Shown: positions 8,772 to 17,567 of the stretch, piece by piece
How the letters are laid out: every line of letters starts with the position of its first letter
Position numbering within the stretch: position 1 is the first letter of the stretch
Assembly (NCBI RefSeq): GCF_022808715.1
Contig: NZ_JAKZKX010000004.1
Span: 124,001-188,000 of the forward strand
Length of the DNA stretch: 64,000 nucleotides
Reading direction: 5' to 3'
Origin: Fundidesulfovibrio agrisoli
GTDB lineage: Bacteria; Desulfobacterota; Desulfovibrionia; Desulfovibrionales; Desulfovibrionaceae
The notes under the pieces: generated by a model
What the model was told of the DNA's origin: nothing
Seen by the model: only the letters and a program-made list of their open reading frames with translations
Database searches by the model: none
Program-made: the position numbers and the translations under genes

Positions 8772-9179
8772 GGAAGTGAGTCCTTGTTGAGGGTTCCTGC
8801 CTGAAATTCGCCCGACACGCTTCGGCGGGGGTGCCCCGGCCGGTGAAAATGACATGTTTGTCGATCCGGACGAGCTGATTGATGACCGGAGCCGGTGGCA
8901 ATGTCAACGAACAAAATGAGCGTGAATCCGGTTTTAGCGTTCCGCTCACAGGATTATTCGCCATTGCGAAGAGTTGCGCCCGGAGTTGGCGCGAAAAAAA
9001 TTTCCACCGTGTTCGTGAATGGTTAGCGTTCCGCAGAGCGGAACGGGGCGCGGTTTCAGCCTGGGCCGCCGCGTTTGAGCCGCGTGGCTATTGGTACGGG
9101 CGGCAAGCGCCGTCTCGCCGAGTGCCTTCGTGACGCGAACGACGTTCGGGGGCTGTGGGGCCGAGAAGGCGAAGCAGGC
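8772..9179. other. Intergenic region upstream of ald
   Basis: About 410 bases between ald and the terminator of the carboxypeptidase gene. The part nearest ald carries the promoter candidate described separately. The rest (about 8930-9180) has no open frame with credible start signals. Confidence 0.4.
8879..8907 (-). promoter_or_regulatory. Candidate ald promoter with embedded inverted repeat
   Basis: On the minus strand TTGACA (8907-8902) is a perfect -35 box, followed after 17 bases by CATCAA (8884-8879), a moderate -10. The spacer holds the inverted repeat ACCGG-AG-CCGGT (8885-8896), a possible operator. Transcription would start about 100 bases before the ald ATG. Confidence 0.45.
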
Positions 9180-9209
9180 AAAAAAAAGCGCCCCGGTTGG
9201 CGGGGCGCT
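9180..9209 (-). terminator. Rho-independent terminator of the D,D-carboxypeptidase gene
   Basis: A 9-bp perfect stem (9187-9195 with 9201-9209, loop of five) is followed on the minus strand by a run of seven or more T (9180-9187). It lies about 50 bases after the stop of the carboxypeptidase gene. Confidence 0.88.
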
Positions 9210-9256
9210 GTCGCTTTGCGGTGAGGGTTGCCGAGGCGATGGCGTAGGGCGGGGGC

Positions 9257-10303
9257 TCAGGATTTCCTGTGCTTGCCCTTCTGCTTTCTGGGTGTCGGTG
9301 CGGGCGCGGTTGCGGTGTCGGTGGCGGCCTTCTCGAAGCCGTAGTCCAGCAGGCGGGTGGTCTCCACCTGGCGGGCGATGGGGTTGCGCGCGCCGAGCAC
9401 CACCGCGATCAGGCGCGTGTTGCCGCGCTTGGCCGTGGCCGTGATGTTGTAGCCCGAGGCGCAGACGAAGCCCGTCTTGAGGCCGTCGGCCCCTTCGTAG
9501 CAGCTGAGCAGGGAGTTGGCGTTGTGGTGCGTCTGCCCGTGGTAGGTGTGCGAGGTCATGGAGTGGATGGCCAGGGATTCCGGGAAGCGCCGCAGATAGG
9601 CGGCAGAGAGCGCGGCGATGTCGTGCGCCGTGGAGAACTGGCCCGTGGCGGGCAGGCCGTTGGGGTTCTTGAACACGCTGCGGCTCATGCCCAGGCTTCT
9701 TGCGGTGGCGTTCATCTGGGCCACGAACTTCCGGGAGTCGCCCTTGCCCATGTATTCGGCCACGGCGATGCAGGCGTTGTTGGCCGAAACCACGCTGATG
9801 CCCCGGATGATCTCGGAAAGGGGAACCTTCTCCCCCTTGTACAGCGACATGGTGGACCCGCCCGTGCGGATGGCCAGGGCGGAGACCGGTATGGGGGTGC
9901 TGTCCTTGATGCGGCCCTGGGCCAGGGCTTCGCGGATCAGGTAGAGCGTGAGGACCTTGGTGATGGACGCGGGCGGGATGCGTTCGTCGGGGTTCTGGGT
10001 GTAGTAGACCTTCCCGTTGCTCATGTTCATGAGGTAGGCGGCCTTGACGTTCAGGTGGAAGCCTTGCTGGGCCGAGGCCGCCGCCGCTTTCCGGGATGAT
10101 TTGGAGCGCTTGCCCTGTTTGCCGCCGGATTTGGCCTTCGTGCGGGACGCACTCTTGGCCTCATGGGTGGCATCGGCCTGTTTGTGTTTCGATTTCGAGG
10201 CCGCGAAGCTTTCCGCGGGATGCCAGGCGGCCAGAAGGAAGAGGCACAGAACCAGGCACAAGAGTCTGGCCGGAGATGCAATGAAGACTGTACGCTGATG
10301 CAT
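9257..10303 (-). CDS. D-alanyl-D-alanine carboxypeptidase (peptidase S11)
   Basis: A 348-residue exported serine peptidase. A signal peptide (about residues 1-34) is followed by a Lys/Ser/Ala-rich linker (residues 35-80) and the S11 penicillin-binding fold. The three active-site motifs are present: SxxK in PASITKVL, SxN in VSANNAC, and KTG in DGLKTGF. It trims the terminal D-alanine from peptidoglycan stem peptides and so limits cross-linking. It has no obvious C-terminal amphipathic anchor; the end is a basic tail (PRKQKGKHRKS). The charged linker and tail may bind the wall or membrane surface. A terminator follows directly. Confidence 0.93.
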   Translation of the reverse strand: MHQRTVFIASPARLLCLVLCLFLLAAWHPAESFAASKSKHKQADATHEAKSASRTKAKSGGKQGKRSKSSRKAAAASAQQGFHLNVKAAYLMNMSNGKVYYTQNPDERIPPASITKVLTLYLIREALAQGRIKDSTPIPVSALAIRTGGSTMSLYKGEKVPLSEIIRGISVVSANNACIAVAEYMGKGDSRKFVAQMNATARSLGMSRSVFKNPNGLPATGQFSTAHDIAALSAAYLRRFPESLAIHSMTSHTYHGQTHHNANSLLSCYEGADGLKTGFVCASGYNITATAKRGNTRLIAVVLGARNPIARQVETTRLLDYGFEKAATDTATAPAPTPRKQKGKHRKS

Positions 10304-10359
10304 GGGTCGAGAATACGGTTAGGGCCCGGTTTGGTCAATTAAGGAAAAGCCGGAATGCT

Positions 10360-10941
10360 CTAAGGCTTCGGCGGCCCGGCCACGATCATCTCGGCCAGGG
10401 TCATGTCCACCTTGGGGGCCTGGTTGCGCCTGCTGCCCAGGAATTCCATCTCCAGCGCGGCCAGCTCGCGGTAGAGCGGGGTGCGGTCCATGCGTTCGTG
10501 GGCGCTGTCGCCGATGGCCTCCATGCAGACCGGGCAGCCGGGAAACTGCCTGATCCCGGAGCGGGAGAGGAACATGTTGGGCACGCCGTAGAGCCTGCAG
10601 ATCATCAGGCGGTGCTGGTAGATGCCGCAGCGGCCCTCGTCGTTCACGGGGCACATCACGCGCGGAATCTCGCCCGCGGCCAGGGCCTGCCCGGCTTGGA
10701 GAACGTTCTCCCGGGCGCGCTGGATGTAGAGGGCGCGCTTCTCTTCCGGCAGGGCCTCCAGGCCGTCCCAGAGGTAGCGCCACTCGATGTGGGTGTGGTG
10801 CTGGAAGTGGCTCACGCAGCAGTTCTGCGTGCAGCCTTCGCAAGTGAACCCCTCCGGGGAGGAGGATGCGTAGGCCTTGGCCATCTGGTCGTAGAGCGCG
10901 GCGAGGCGCTTGAGCAGCACGCGCTTGCTGGTGAATTTCAT
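10360..10941 (-). CDS. Cysteine-cluster protein (YkgJ/UPF0153-like metal-binding)
   Basis: A 193-residue soluble protein with the cysteine pattern CEGCTQNCC near residue 35, followed by single cysteines in VMCPVNDEGRCGIY and MICRLYG and a late PGCPVC. This CxxCxxxCC pattern marks the YkgJ-type family thought to bind zinc or an iron-sulfur cluster; function is unknown. The ATG at 10941 is chosen because upstream codons are Arg/Pro-rich and unlike the rest of the protein. A second member of the broad family is encoded at 61125-61703, where the metal-site cysteines are arranged differently. Confidence 0.75.
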   Translation of the reverse strand: MKFTSKRVLLKRLAALYDQMAKAYASSSPEGFTCEGCTQNCCVSHFQHHTHIEWRYLWDGLEALPEEKRALYIQRARENVLQAGQALAAGEIPRVMCPVNDEGRCGIYQHRLMICRLYGVPNMFLSRSGIRQFPGCPVCMEAIGDSAHERMDRTPLYRELAALEMEFLGSRRNQAPKVDMTLAEMIVAGPPKP

Positions 10942-11160
10942 ACGTTTTGAGACCTTGCGGCGGACTGGCCCGCCGGATGGGATGTTTGCGGGCGGGAAGA
11001 TACAAGGATGGGGCCGGGAATGGAAGGGGTTTGCGCGCCGCACGCGGCAACGGACGCACGCCGGGCCTTTGCGGGCGGCTCTGCCCGGCCCGGCTCGATC
11101 AGGCACGATCAGGCAAGGATCGGCCTGACGCGGGCTGATCTGGGCAGGCCAAGCCCGGGC

Positions 11161-11709
11161 TCAGTCGCGGGCGAGCAGGGCGGCCAGCTTCTCCACGCAG
11201 TGCTCCACGCAGGCGTTCACGTCCAGGGCGTCGGTGCAGACGTGGAAGTCGCAGGCCGCCAGGTACAGCGGCTCGCGCTCTGCGTACACGTCCGCCAGGG
11301 AGAGCCCGGCCGGGCGCACGAAGGCCCTGCCCGAGGCGTCGCGCACGCGATCAAGGAAGGTGTCCAGTTCGATGCGCAGGTGGATCACGGGGCCAAGCGA
11401 CTTGAGGCGGGCCATGGCGGCCTTGCTGTAGACCACGCTTCCGCCCGTGGAGATGACCGTGCGCTTGACCCCCAGCGTGGAGACCACGGCCTCCTCCACG
11501 GCCATGAAGCCGGGGAGGCCGCGTTCGTCCAGAATGGTCTGCAGGGGTTGGCCCCAGGTGGATTCGATGAGCCGGTCCGTGTCCAGGTGGGCCCAGTCCA
11601 GGCGCGCGGCCAGGGCCTCGCCCAGGGTGGACTTGCCCGCCCCGGCGATGCCGATCAGGCTCACGCACTGCTCGTCGGTAATGCGCCCGATGGGGGCGAA
11701 TTCCGCCAT
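11161..11709 (-). CDS. Shikimate-kinase-like P-loop kinase
   Basis: A 182-residue protein with the shikimate kinase outline: Walker A GIAGAGKST, DTD motif (LDTDRLIE), a GG loop (STGGSVVY) and the late R-x-P-L-Y element (EREPLYLAACDF). Two substrate-site features differ from true shikimate kinases as I know them: the GGG triplet is GGS, and the FR..E motif reads FMAVEE, so the shikimate-binding Arg is missing. It probably phosphorylates another small molecule. It starts three bases after livF stops and is likely transcribed from the liv operon. No aromatic pathway gene is nearby. Confidence 0.7.
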   Translation of the reverse strand: MAEFAPIGRITDEQCVSLIGIAGAGKSTLGEALAARLDWAHLDTDRLIESTWGQPLQTILDERGLPGFMAVEEAVVSTLGVKRTVISTGGSVVYSKAAMARLKSLGPVIHLRIELDTFLDRVRDASGRAFVRPAGLSLADVYAEREPLYLAACDFHVCTDALDVNACVEHCVEKLAALLARD

Positions 11710-11712
11710 GGA

Positions 11713-12435
11713 TCACCCGCCCAGGTAGGCTTTCTTCACCTCGGGGTTGTCGCGCAGTTCGTCGCAGGGGCCCTCGGCCACGATGCGCCCGGTGTCCAGC
11801 ACGTAGCCCCTGTGGGCGAAGTCCAGTGCCAGGCGGGCGTTCTGCTCCACCAGGAGGATGGTCATGCCCTGCTGGTTGAGGCGCTTGAGCGAGCGGAACA
11901 TGTCGTACATCAGAAGCGGGGCCAGGCCCATGCTGGGCTCGTCCAGCAGGATGAACTCCGCGCCGCTCATCAGGGCGCGGCTCACGGCCAGCATCTGCTG
12001 CTCGCCGCCGGAGAGCGACTCGGCGCGCTGCTTGCGGCGCTCGCCCAGGCGGGGGAACAGCTCGAACACGAAGTCCAGGTCGCGGGGGAGGTTCTCCTTG
12101 TCCTTGCGGGCGTAGGTGGCCAGGGTCAGGTTGTCCATGACCGAGAGGTTGCCGAAGATGTGGCGGCCTTCGGGCACCAGGACCATGTGCAGGTTGGCCA
12201 CCACCAGGTGCGCGGGCATGTTGAGCAGGCTCGCGCCGTCGAAGGCGATGTCGCCCTGGATCACCTTGGGGCCTTCGGGCGGCCCCAGGCGGGCGATGGA
12301 GAGCAGCGTGGTGGTCTTGCCCGCGCCGTTGGCCCCGATGAGGGTGACGATCTCGCCCTTGTTCACGGTGAAGGAGACGCCGTGCAGGGCCTCGATGTTG
12401 CCGTATTTGACCTTCAGATTCGTGACGGAAAGCAT
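11713..12435 (-). CDS. livF: ABC transporter ATPase, branched-chain amino acid type
   Basis: A 240-residue ATPase with Walker A GANGAGKTT, signature ESLSGGEQQML, Walker B FILLDEPSMGL and the switch His region (LLVEQNA). The short LivF length and GLAPLLM segment fit the second ATPase of LIV-type importers. The ATG overlaps the TGA of livG by one base (TGATG at 12433-12437), so translation is coupled. With LivG it powers uptake through LivHM. Confidence 0.93.
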   Translation of the reverse strand: MLSVTNLKVKYGNIEALHGVSFTVNKGEIVTLIGANGAGKTTTLLSIARLGPPEGPKVIQGDIAFDGASLLNMPAHLVVANLHMVLVPEGRHIFGNLSVMDNLTLATYARKDKENLPRDLDFVFELFPRLGERRKQRAESLSGGEQQMLAVSRALMSGAEFILLDEPSMGLAPLLMYDMFRSLKRLNQQGMTILLVEQNARLALDFAHRGYVLDTGRIVAEGPCDELRDNPEVKKAYLGG

Positions 12436-13202
12436 CAGATGGCCTCGTCTCCCAGGTACGCCTTGATGACCGTGGGATTGTTGCGGATGTCCTCGGGGGT
12501 GCCCTCGGCGATGGTGGCGCCGAAGTCGATGACCTTGATCCACTGGCACAGGCTCATGACCACCGTCATCTGGTGTTCGATCATCCAGATGGCCAGGTCG
12601 AACTCCTTGTGGATCCATTCGATGAGCTTGATGAGCTCCACCACGTCCGTGGAGGGCAGGCCCGCCGCGGGCTCGTCCAGCAGGAGCAGCTTGGGCTTGG
12701 TGGAGAGCGCGCGGGCTATCTCCACCTTGCGCTGGATGCCGTAGGAGAGGTTGGGCGGGAACTCGTTGGCCAGGTCCTTCATGCCCATGAACTCCAGGAG
12801 CTCCATGGCCGTGCGCTCGATGGCGGCCTCGCGGTCGGCGTAGCGCCGGGTGCGCAGCAGGGCGTCCGCCAGGGAGTAGCCCAGGCGGTAGTGCTGGCTG
12901 ACGCGGATGTTGTCGAGCACGGTCATGTCGTTCCAGAGCCGGATGTTCTGGAAGGTGCGGGCCACGCCCAGGGAGGTCACCTGGTGGGGCTTCATGCCCC
13001 GGGTGTCCACCCCGTTGATCGTGATGGAGCCGGTGGTGGGCTGGTAGAACCCGCTGACCAGGTTGAACACGGTGGTTTTGCCCGCCCCGTTGGGGCCGAT
13101 GAGGGCGTTGAGCTCGCGGCCTTCCATGGTCACCGAGAAGTCGTTGACCGCGATGAGCCCGCCGAAACGCTGGGTGAGATCTTTGATTTCGAGCAGGGCC
13201 AT
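12435..13202 (-). CDS. livG: ABC transporter ATPase, branched-chain amino acid type
   Basis: A 255-residue ATPase: Walker A GPNGAGKTT, signature region NLSYGIQRKVEIARAL (an LSYG variant of LSGGQ normal for LivG), Walker B LLLLDEPAAGL. It is the larger LivG-type subunit with the extra segment after Walker A (RTFQNIRLWNDMTV). It lies two bases after livM and is overlapped by livF. It belongs to the five-gene importer livKHMGF. Confidence 0.93.
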   Translation of the reverse strand: MALLEIKDLTQRFGGLIAVNDFSVTMEGRELNALIGPNGAGKTTVFNLVSGFYQPTTGSITINGVDTRGMKPHQVTSLGVARTFQNIRLWNDMTVLDNIRVSQHYRLGYSLADALLRTRRYADREAAIERTAMELLEFMGMKDLANEFPPNLSYGIQRKVEIARALSTKPKLLLLDEPAAGLPSTDVVELIKLIEWIHKEFDLAIWMIEHQMTVVMSLCQWIKVIDFGATIAEGTPEDIRNNPTVIKAYLGDEAI

Positions 13203-13204
13203 GG

Positions 13205-14221
13205 CTATTTGAACCTATAGAAGCGCTTGAGTTTGGGGAACACGTCGGAGAGCTCGCGGTTGCCCATGATGCCCTCGGGCCGGAACTGCATGAGCAGGAT
13301 CAGCAGAAGCGGGATGGCGACCCACTTGAGCTGCTCCAGCGGCTTGAGGAACTCCAGCAGGATCGCGAACACGATGGCCGAGAGCACCGAACCCGAGAGC
13401 GAACCCATGCCGCCCAGGTAGACCATCACCAGGCACTCCGTGGAGCGCAGGATGGTGAAGGAGGCCGGGTTCACGAAGCTGATGAGGTAGGCGTAGAGCC
13501 CGCCCGCCAGCCCCGCCAGCCCCGAGGAGAGCATGAAGGCGATGAGCTTCATCTTGTTGGTGTTCACGCTCATGATCTCGGCGGCCACTTCGTCCTGGTG
13601 GATGGCCATGACGCCCTTGCCGTAGGTGGAGTACACGAAGCGGCGCAGGATCCAGATGGTGAAGGTGACGCCAAGGAAGATCCAGACCAGCATCCAGGGG
13701 ATGGGGGCCATGGAGTCCATGCCCTGGACGATCTTGCCCATGCCCGCGAAGCCTCTGGGGCCGCCCACGGCTTCGACGTTCTCGATGGCGCTCTTGATGA
13801 TGTAGCTGGCCGCCAGGGTGATGACCGCCAGGTAGTCGCCGCGCGTCTTGAAGGAGGGGACGGCCACCACCAGCCCGGCCAGCGCCGCCGCGATGAAGCC
13901 CGCGGCCAGGATGATCGGGAAGGCGAAGGGCGTGAGCGCCATGGGCAGCCAGGGCTGGCCGAACACCTGGTCCGGCACGAAGAGGAAGACCCCCGCGACG
14001 GACGAGGTGTAGGCCCCCACGGCCATGAACCCCGCGTGGCCGCAGGAGAACTCGCCCATGTAGCCGTTGACCAGGTTCAGGCTGGCTGAAAGGATGATAT
14101 AGATGCCCATCGTGCACAGGAATGTGACGCCGTACTGGCCCAGCAGGCCTACGTGGGGCATGGCCACCATGAGAAAGAGCAGGGCGCAGAGCGCCGCGGG
14201 TACTGTGATGCGGTTTCCCAT
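13205..14221 (-). CDS. livM: Branched-chain amino acid ABC transporter permease LivM
   Basis: A 338-residue inner-membrane permease with about eight to nine hydrophobic segments. It contains family features such as SLNLVNGYMGEFSCGHAGFMAVGAY and GGPRGFAGMG. The start at 14221 (MGNRITVP) follows the livH stop by two bases. The sequence upstream in the same frame overlaps livH and is not part of it. It forms the membrane channel together with LivH. Confidence 0.93.
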   Translation of the reverse strand: MGNRITVPAALCALLFLMVAMPHVGLLGQYGVTFLCTMGIYIILSASLNLVNGYMGEFSCGHAGFMAVGAYTSSVAGVFLFVPDQVFGQPWLPMALTPFAFPIILAAGFIAAALAGLVVAVPSFKTRGDYLAVITLAASYIIKSAIENVEAVGGPRGFAGMGKIVQGMDSMAPIPWMLVWIFLGVTFTIWILRRFVYSTYGKGVMAIHQDEVAAEIMSVNTNKMKLIAFMLSSGLAGLAGGLYAYLISFVNPASFTILRSTECLVMVYLGGMGSLSGSVLSAIVFAILLEFLKPLEQLKWVAIPLLLILLMQFRPEGIMGNRELSDVFPKLKRFYRFK

Positions 14222-14223
14222 GG

Positions 14224-15348
14224 CTATATCTTCGTGGTTTTGGGTTTGCCGAAGAGGCCGGTGGGCTTCCAGGTCAGGATGCCCAGCAGGATGGTGAAGC
14301 TGATCAGGTCGCGCAGCTCCGAGCTGAACACCGCCGCCACGATGACCTCCAGGAAGGCCAGCAGGAACCCGCCGACGAAGGCGCCGCGGATGTCGCCGAT
14401 GCCGCCCACCACCGCCGCCACGAAGGCCTTCCAGCCCACCAGCGCGCCCATGAAGGGGTCGAGCACGGGGAAGTTCATGGCGTAGAGCATGCCCGCCATG
14501 CCCGCCATGGAGGAGCCCAGGAAGAAGGTGAACACGATCACCGCGTCCAGGGGGATGCCCATGAGCGGCACCGCGAACTTGTCGTAGGAGACGGCCCGCA
14601 TGGCCATGCCCAGCTTGGTGCGGGTCACGATCCATTGCAGGAGCGCGAACATCAGGAAGCTCGCGGCGATGGCCGTGAGCTTGGTGATCGAAATCTTGGC
14701 CCCGGCCACGTCGAACACGACGCGCGGCAGGAGCGTGGGGTAGGAGAGGCGGCTCGTGCCAAGCAGCGAGAGGTTGCCGTACTCCAGGATGATGCCCATC
14801 ATGAGCGCCGTGATGACCACGTAGAGCCGGTTGGCGCCCTTGAGCCTGAGCGGCTTGTAGGCCACGCGCTCGATGAACACTCCCACCACCGAGGTGAGGA
14901 TCATTGTCAGGGGCATGGTGACTGCGAAGACCAGGATCTTGTCCGCCCCGGTCTCGAGCTTCATGCCCTGGCCCCAGTAGTAGATGGCGGCCGTGACGGT
15001 GATGAAGATGCCCCCGAGGATGGCGGGGTAGCTGTAGTTCTTCCGCCCGGGGGCCTGCGGCTTCTTCTTGATGGCGAAGGAGACCGCGGCCGTGACGATG
15101 AGGGCGAAGAACCCGGCGAACACCAGCTTCACCATGATGGGCGAGTTGGGCGGGATCAGCGCGTGCTGCCCCATGATGTAGGTGGCGGCGAAGAAGGCGA
15201 TGTAGGCCCCCACCATGAAGATGTCGCCGTGGGCGAAGTTGATGAGCAGCAGCACGCCGTAGACCAGGCAATAGCCCAGGGCGATGAGGGAGTAGTAGCT
15301 CCCCAGCTGCAAGGCGTTGAGCGCCTGTTGGATGACGGTTTCGAGCAT
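14224..15348 (-). CDS. livH: Branched-chain amino acid ABC transporter permease LivH
   Basis: A 374-residue permease. The start MLETVIQQALNALQLGSYY is the typical LivH opening; the GGACAGG stretch upstream serves as ribosome site. Hydrophobic segments include YCLVYGVLLLINFAHGDIFM, characteristic of LivH. It is about 70 residues longer than the E. coli protein: an insert around residues 65-125 (KKKPQAPGRKNYSYPAI) adds two membrane segments. It is separated from livK by a strong hairpin. Confidence 0.92.
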   Translation of the reverse strand: MLETVIQQALNALQLGSYYSLIALGYCLVYGVLLLINFAHGDIFMVGAYIAFFAATYIMGQHALIPPNSPIMVKLVFAGFFALIVTAAVSFAIKKKPQAPGRKNYSYPAILGGIFITVTAAIYYWGQGMKLETGADKILVFAVTMPLTMILTSVVGVFIERVAYKPLRLKGANRLYVVITALMMGIILEYGNLSLLGTSRLSYPTLLPRVVFDVAGAKISITKLTAIAASFLMFALLQWIVTRTKLGMAMRAVSYDKFAVPLMGIPLDAVIVFTFFLGSSMAGMAGMLYAMNFPVLDPFMGALVGWKAFVAAVVGGIGDIRGAFVGGFLLAFLEVIVAAVFSSELRDLISFTILLGILTWKPTGLFGKPKTTKI

Positions 15349-15401
15349 GACCTGTCCCGAGGCTGACGGATTATGGGCCGAGGATGCAGTGAACAACAAA
15401 A

Positions 15402-15433
15402 ACGGGCGCGGGGGATCGCTCCCCCGCGCCCGT
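15402..15433 (-). terminator. Strong hairpin between livK and livH
   Basis: A perfect 14-bp stem (15402-15415 with 15420-15433, loop TCGC) followed on the minus strand by TTTTTGTTG. It resembles a partial terminator or mRNA-stabilising hairpin. It would let the binding protein be made in excess over the membrane subunits, as in many LIV operons. Confidence 0.8.
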
Positions 15434-15442
15434 GCGGGGCGG

Positions 15443-16606
15443 TTACGGACAGACGGACTCGTGGAAGGTGAATTCACCCTTGTCGCTGATCTTGACGATC
15501 ACGGCGCACTTGATGGGGTCGCCGGTCTTGCCGTCGAAGCTCATCTTGCCGGTGATGCCGGCGTAGTCGCGCATGGTGGCCATGGCGTTGCGCAGGGCCT
15601 CGCGGTCCTTGGGGAGGTCGCCGGAGATGGCGCCCATCTTCTGGATGGCGGCCAGAACCATGCCGGTGGCGTCCCAGGTCAGGGCGCCCACGTCGTCGGG
15701 GATCTGCTTGAACTTGGCGTTGAAGGCGTCGATGAATTCCTTGGTGGCGCCCTTTGCGCCGGCGGCGGCGTAGTGGGTGACGAAGTACTGGCCTTTGCAG
15801 TCGTCGCCGCACAGGGCCATCAGCTCGGCGGAGCCCCAGGAGTCGGAACCCAGGATGGGGCCGGTGTAGCCCAGCTCGCGGGCCTGCTTAACGATCAGGG
15901 GCACTTCGTTGTAGTACTGGGGGGTGAACAGGACGTCGGGCTTGGCCTTGATGATCTTGGTCAGCTGGGCCGAGAAGTCCACGTCCTTGGTGGTGAAGGT
16001 TTCATAGGCGACCACGGAGCCGGGGCCGTTCAGCTTCTCGAAATCCTTCTTGAAGAACTCGGAGAGGCCCTTGGGGTAGTCGGAGGCCACGTCGAAGAGC
16101 ACGGCGGCCTTCTTGGCCTTCAGCTGCTCGGTGGCGAACTTGGCGGCCACGGGGCCCTGGAAGTCGTCGAGGAAGCAGGCGCGGAAAACGTAGGGGCGGT
16201 CGAGGGTGGTCTTGGGGTTGGTGGACCAGCCCGAGATCATCACGGTCTTGTTGTTGTTGGCCACTTCGGCGGCGGGGATGGCGCGGCCGGAACCCTGGGG
16301 GCCGACCATGGCCAGCACCTTCTCGCCCTCGATCAGCTTCAGAGCGGCGTTCACGGCAGACTCGGCCTTAGCCTCGTTGTCCACGTAGACGAAGTCCAGC
16401 ATGTACTTCTTGCCGCCAACGTCGAGGCCGCCAGCGCCGTTGACCTTCTCCTTGAGCATCTCGGCCGCGTCCTTGCTCATCTCGCCGACCTTGGGGATGT
16501 CGCCGGTGAGGGGGATGTTGAAGCCGATTTTGATGGTGTCGGCGCCAAAGGCGGCAGCCGGGAAGGCGAATGCCGCGACCAGCAAGGCAACGAGGAGTTT
16601 TTTCAT
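15443..16606 (-). CDS. livK: Branched-chain amino acid ABC transporter substrate-binding protein
   Basis: A 387-residue periplasmic protein. The signal peptide MKKLLVALLVAAFAFPAAAFG is cleaved near residue 22. The mature start DTIKIGFNIPLTGDIPKVGE and the later GPQGSGRAIPAAEVA loop are typical of the Leu/Ile/Val-binding family. It captures the substrate for LivHMGF; the exact ligand cannot be read from sequence and could be another amino acid or a small carboxylate. Two cysteines (ALCGDDC) near residue 280 may form a disulfide. Shine-Dalgarno GGAG precedes the ATG. Confidence 0.92.
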   Translation of the reverse strand: MKKLLVALLVAAFAFPAAAFGADTIKIGFNIPLTGDIPKVGEMSKDAAEMLKEKVNGAGGLDVGGKKYMLDFVYVDNEAKAESAVNAALKLIEGEKVLAMVGPQGSGRAIPAAEVANNNKTVMISGWSTNPKTTLDRPYVFRACFLDDFQGPVAAKFATEQLKAKKAAVLFDVASDYPKGLSEFFKKDFEKLNGPGSVVAYETFTTKDVDFSAQLTKIIKAKPDVLFTPQYYNEVPLIVKQARELGYTGPILGSDSWGSAELMALCGDDCKGQYFVTHYAAAGAKGATKEFIDAFNAKFKQIPDDVGALTWDATGMVLAAIQKMGAISGDLPKDREALRNAMATMRDYAGITGKMSFDGKTGDPIKCAVIVKISDKGEFTFHESVCP

Positions 16607-16928
16607 TGACCGCTCCGTAGTTGAGGTTTGCGGACGTCCTCGGCGGGAGGACAACACCCCGGGCACACGCCACCCGGTTGGCCGAATCTCAATATCCGAA
16701 TCGCACAAGGAAAAAAAGTACAAAAATGCAAAAAACCCCTGATTCCCGGGATGCAGACTTTCAAAAATGCGGCAATGGCCAGCTGCGGGCCAGGATGATG
16801 AGACAAAATCCAATAGCCCGGATTGCCTGCCAAAGCAACTGGCTGTAGGGTGGTTCGGCGTTGTCTTCCGCGCGCCTTTTGGTTACCACCACACCACCCG
16901 ACGAACCGGACGGCCAGGAGGTGCCATC
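16607..16928. promoter_or_regulatory. Divergent regulatory region between livK and gmhA
   Basis: About 320 bases with an AT-rich block at 16700-16780 that must contain the liv promoter. On the minus strand the nine-base word GCATTTTTG occurs twice (about 16767 and 16727), a possible operator pair. The gmhA ribosome site AGGAGG is at 16916-16921. No protein-coding frame is credible here. Confidence 0.45.
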
Positions 16929-17546
16929 GTGACAGCAGACGCCCTGGAACTGGTCCTGGAACACGCCCGCGAGGGGGCCGAGCTGCGGGAGCGCTTCTTC
17001 CGCGACAACGCCCAGGCCGTGGTGGCGGTGGGGCGCACCCTGGCCCTGTGCCTGGCGCGCGGCGGCAAGATCCTCTTCTGCGGCAACGGGGGCTCCGCCT
17101 CCGACTGCCAGCACCTGGCCGCGGAGTTCGTGAACCGCTTCCAGCTGGAGAGGCCGCCCCTGCCCGCCCTGGCCTTGACCACGGACACGTCCATACTTAC
17201 TGCCATCGGCAACGACTACGGGTTCGATCTGGTTTTCGCCAAGCAGGTGCAGGCCCTGGGCCGTGCCGGCGACGTGCTGGTGGGCATATCCACCTCGGGC
17301 AACAGCCCCAACGTGCTGGCGGCCATGCGCGCCGCTCGCGAGAAGGGGCTGACCACCGTGGGCATGGCCGGGCGCAACGGGGCCATCGTGGGCCTTTCGG
17401 ACCACGCCCTGCTGGTGCCGCACACGGTGACGGCGCTGATCCAGGAAGTGCACATCGCCGCCGGGCACATGCTCTGCAAGCTGGCGGACCACTATCTTTT
17501 CGAAGCTGTGGCGGAGCTTAAGCCCTGGCTGGACCAGAAGGCCTGA
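16929..17546 (+). CDS. gmhA: Phosphoheptose isomerase (SIS domain)
   Basis: A 205-residue protein starting at GTG 16929, seven bases after a perfect AGGAGG. It has the GmhA pattern: ILFCGNGGSASDCQHLAAEF, the SIS loop GISTSGNSPNVL, and the C-terminal QEVHIAAGHMLC. It converts sedoheptulose 7-phosphate to glycero-manno-heptose 7-phosphate for LPS inner core. It heads a plus-strand run with an FmdB-type protein and hemC. It fits the many envelope-glycan genes in the window. Confidence 0.93.
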   Translation: MTADALELVLEHAREGAELRERFFRDNAQAVVAVGRTLALCLARGGKILFCGNGGSASDCQHLAAEFVNRFQLERPPLPALALTTDTSILTAIGNDYGFDLVFAKQVQALGRAGDVLVGISTSGNSPNVLAAMRAAREKGLTTVGMAGRNGAIVGLSDHALLVPHTVTALIQEVHIAAGHMLCKLADHYLFEAVAELKPWLDQKA

Positions 17547-17567
17547 GCGCGCCGCCAAGGAGAACAC

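Noticed and set aside
8879-9133. 84-codon plus-strand frame upstream of the ald gene
   Set aside because: No ribosome site, no recognisable composition, and it overlaps the ald promoter candidate.
13205-15271. livM and livH as one fused reading frame
   Set aside because: The long frame upstream of livM overlaps livH in another phase; each permease has its own start, family N-terminus and stop.
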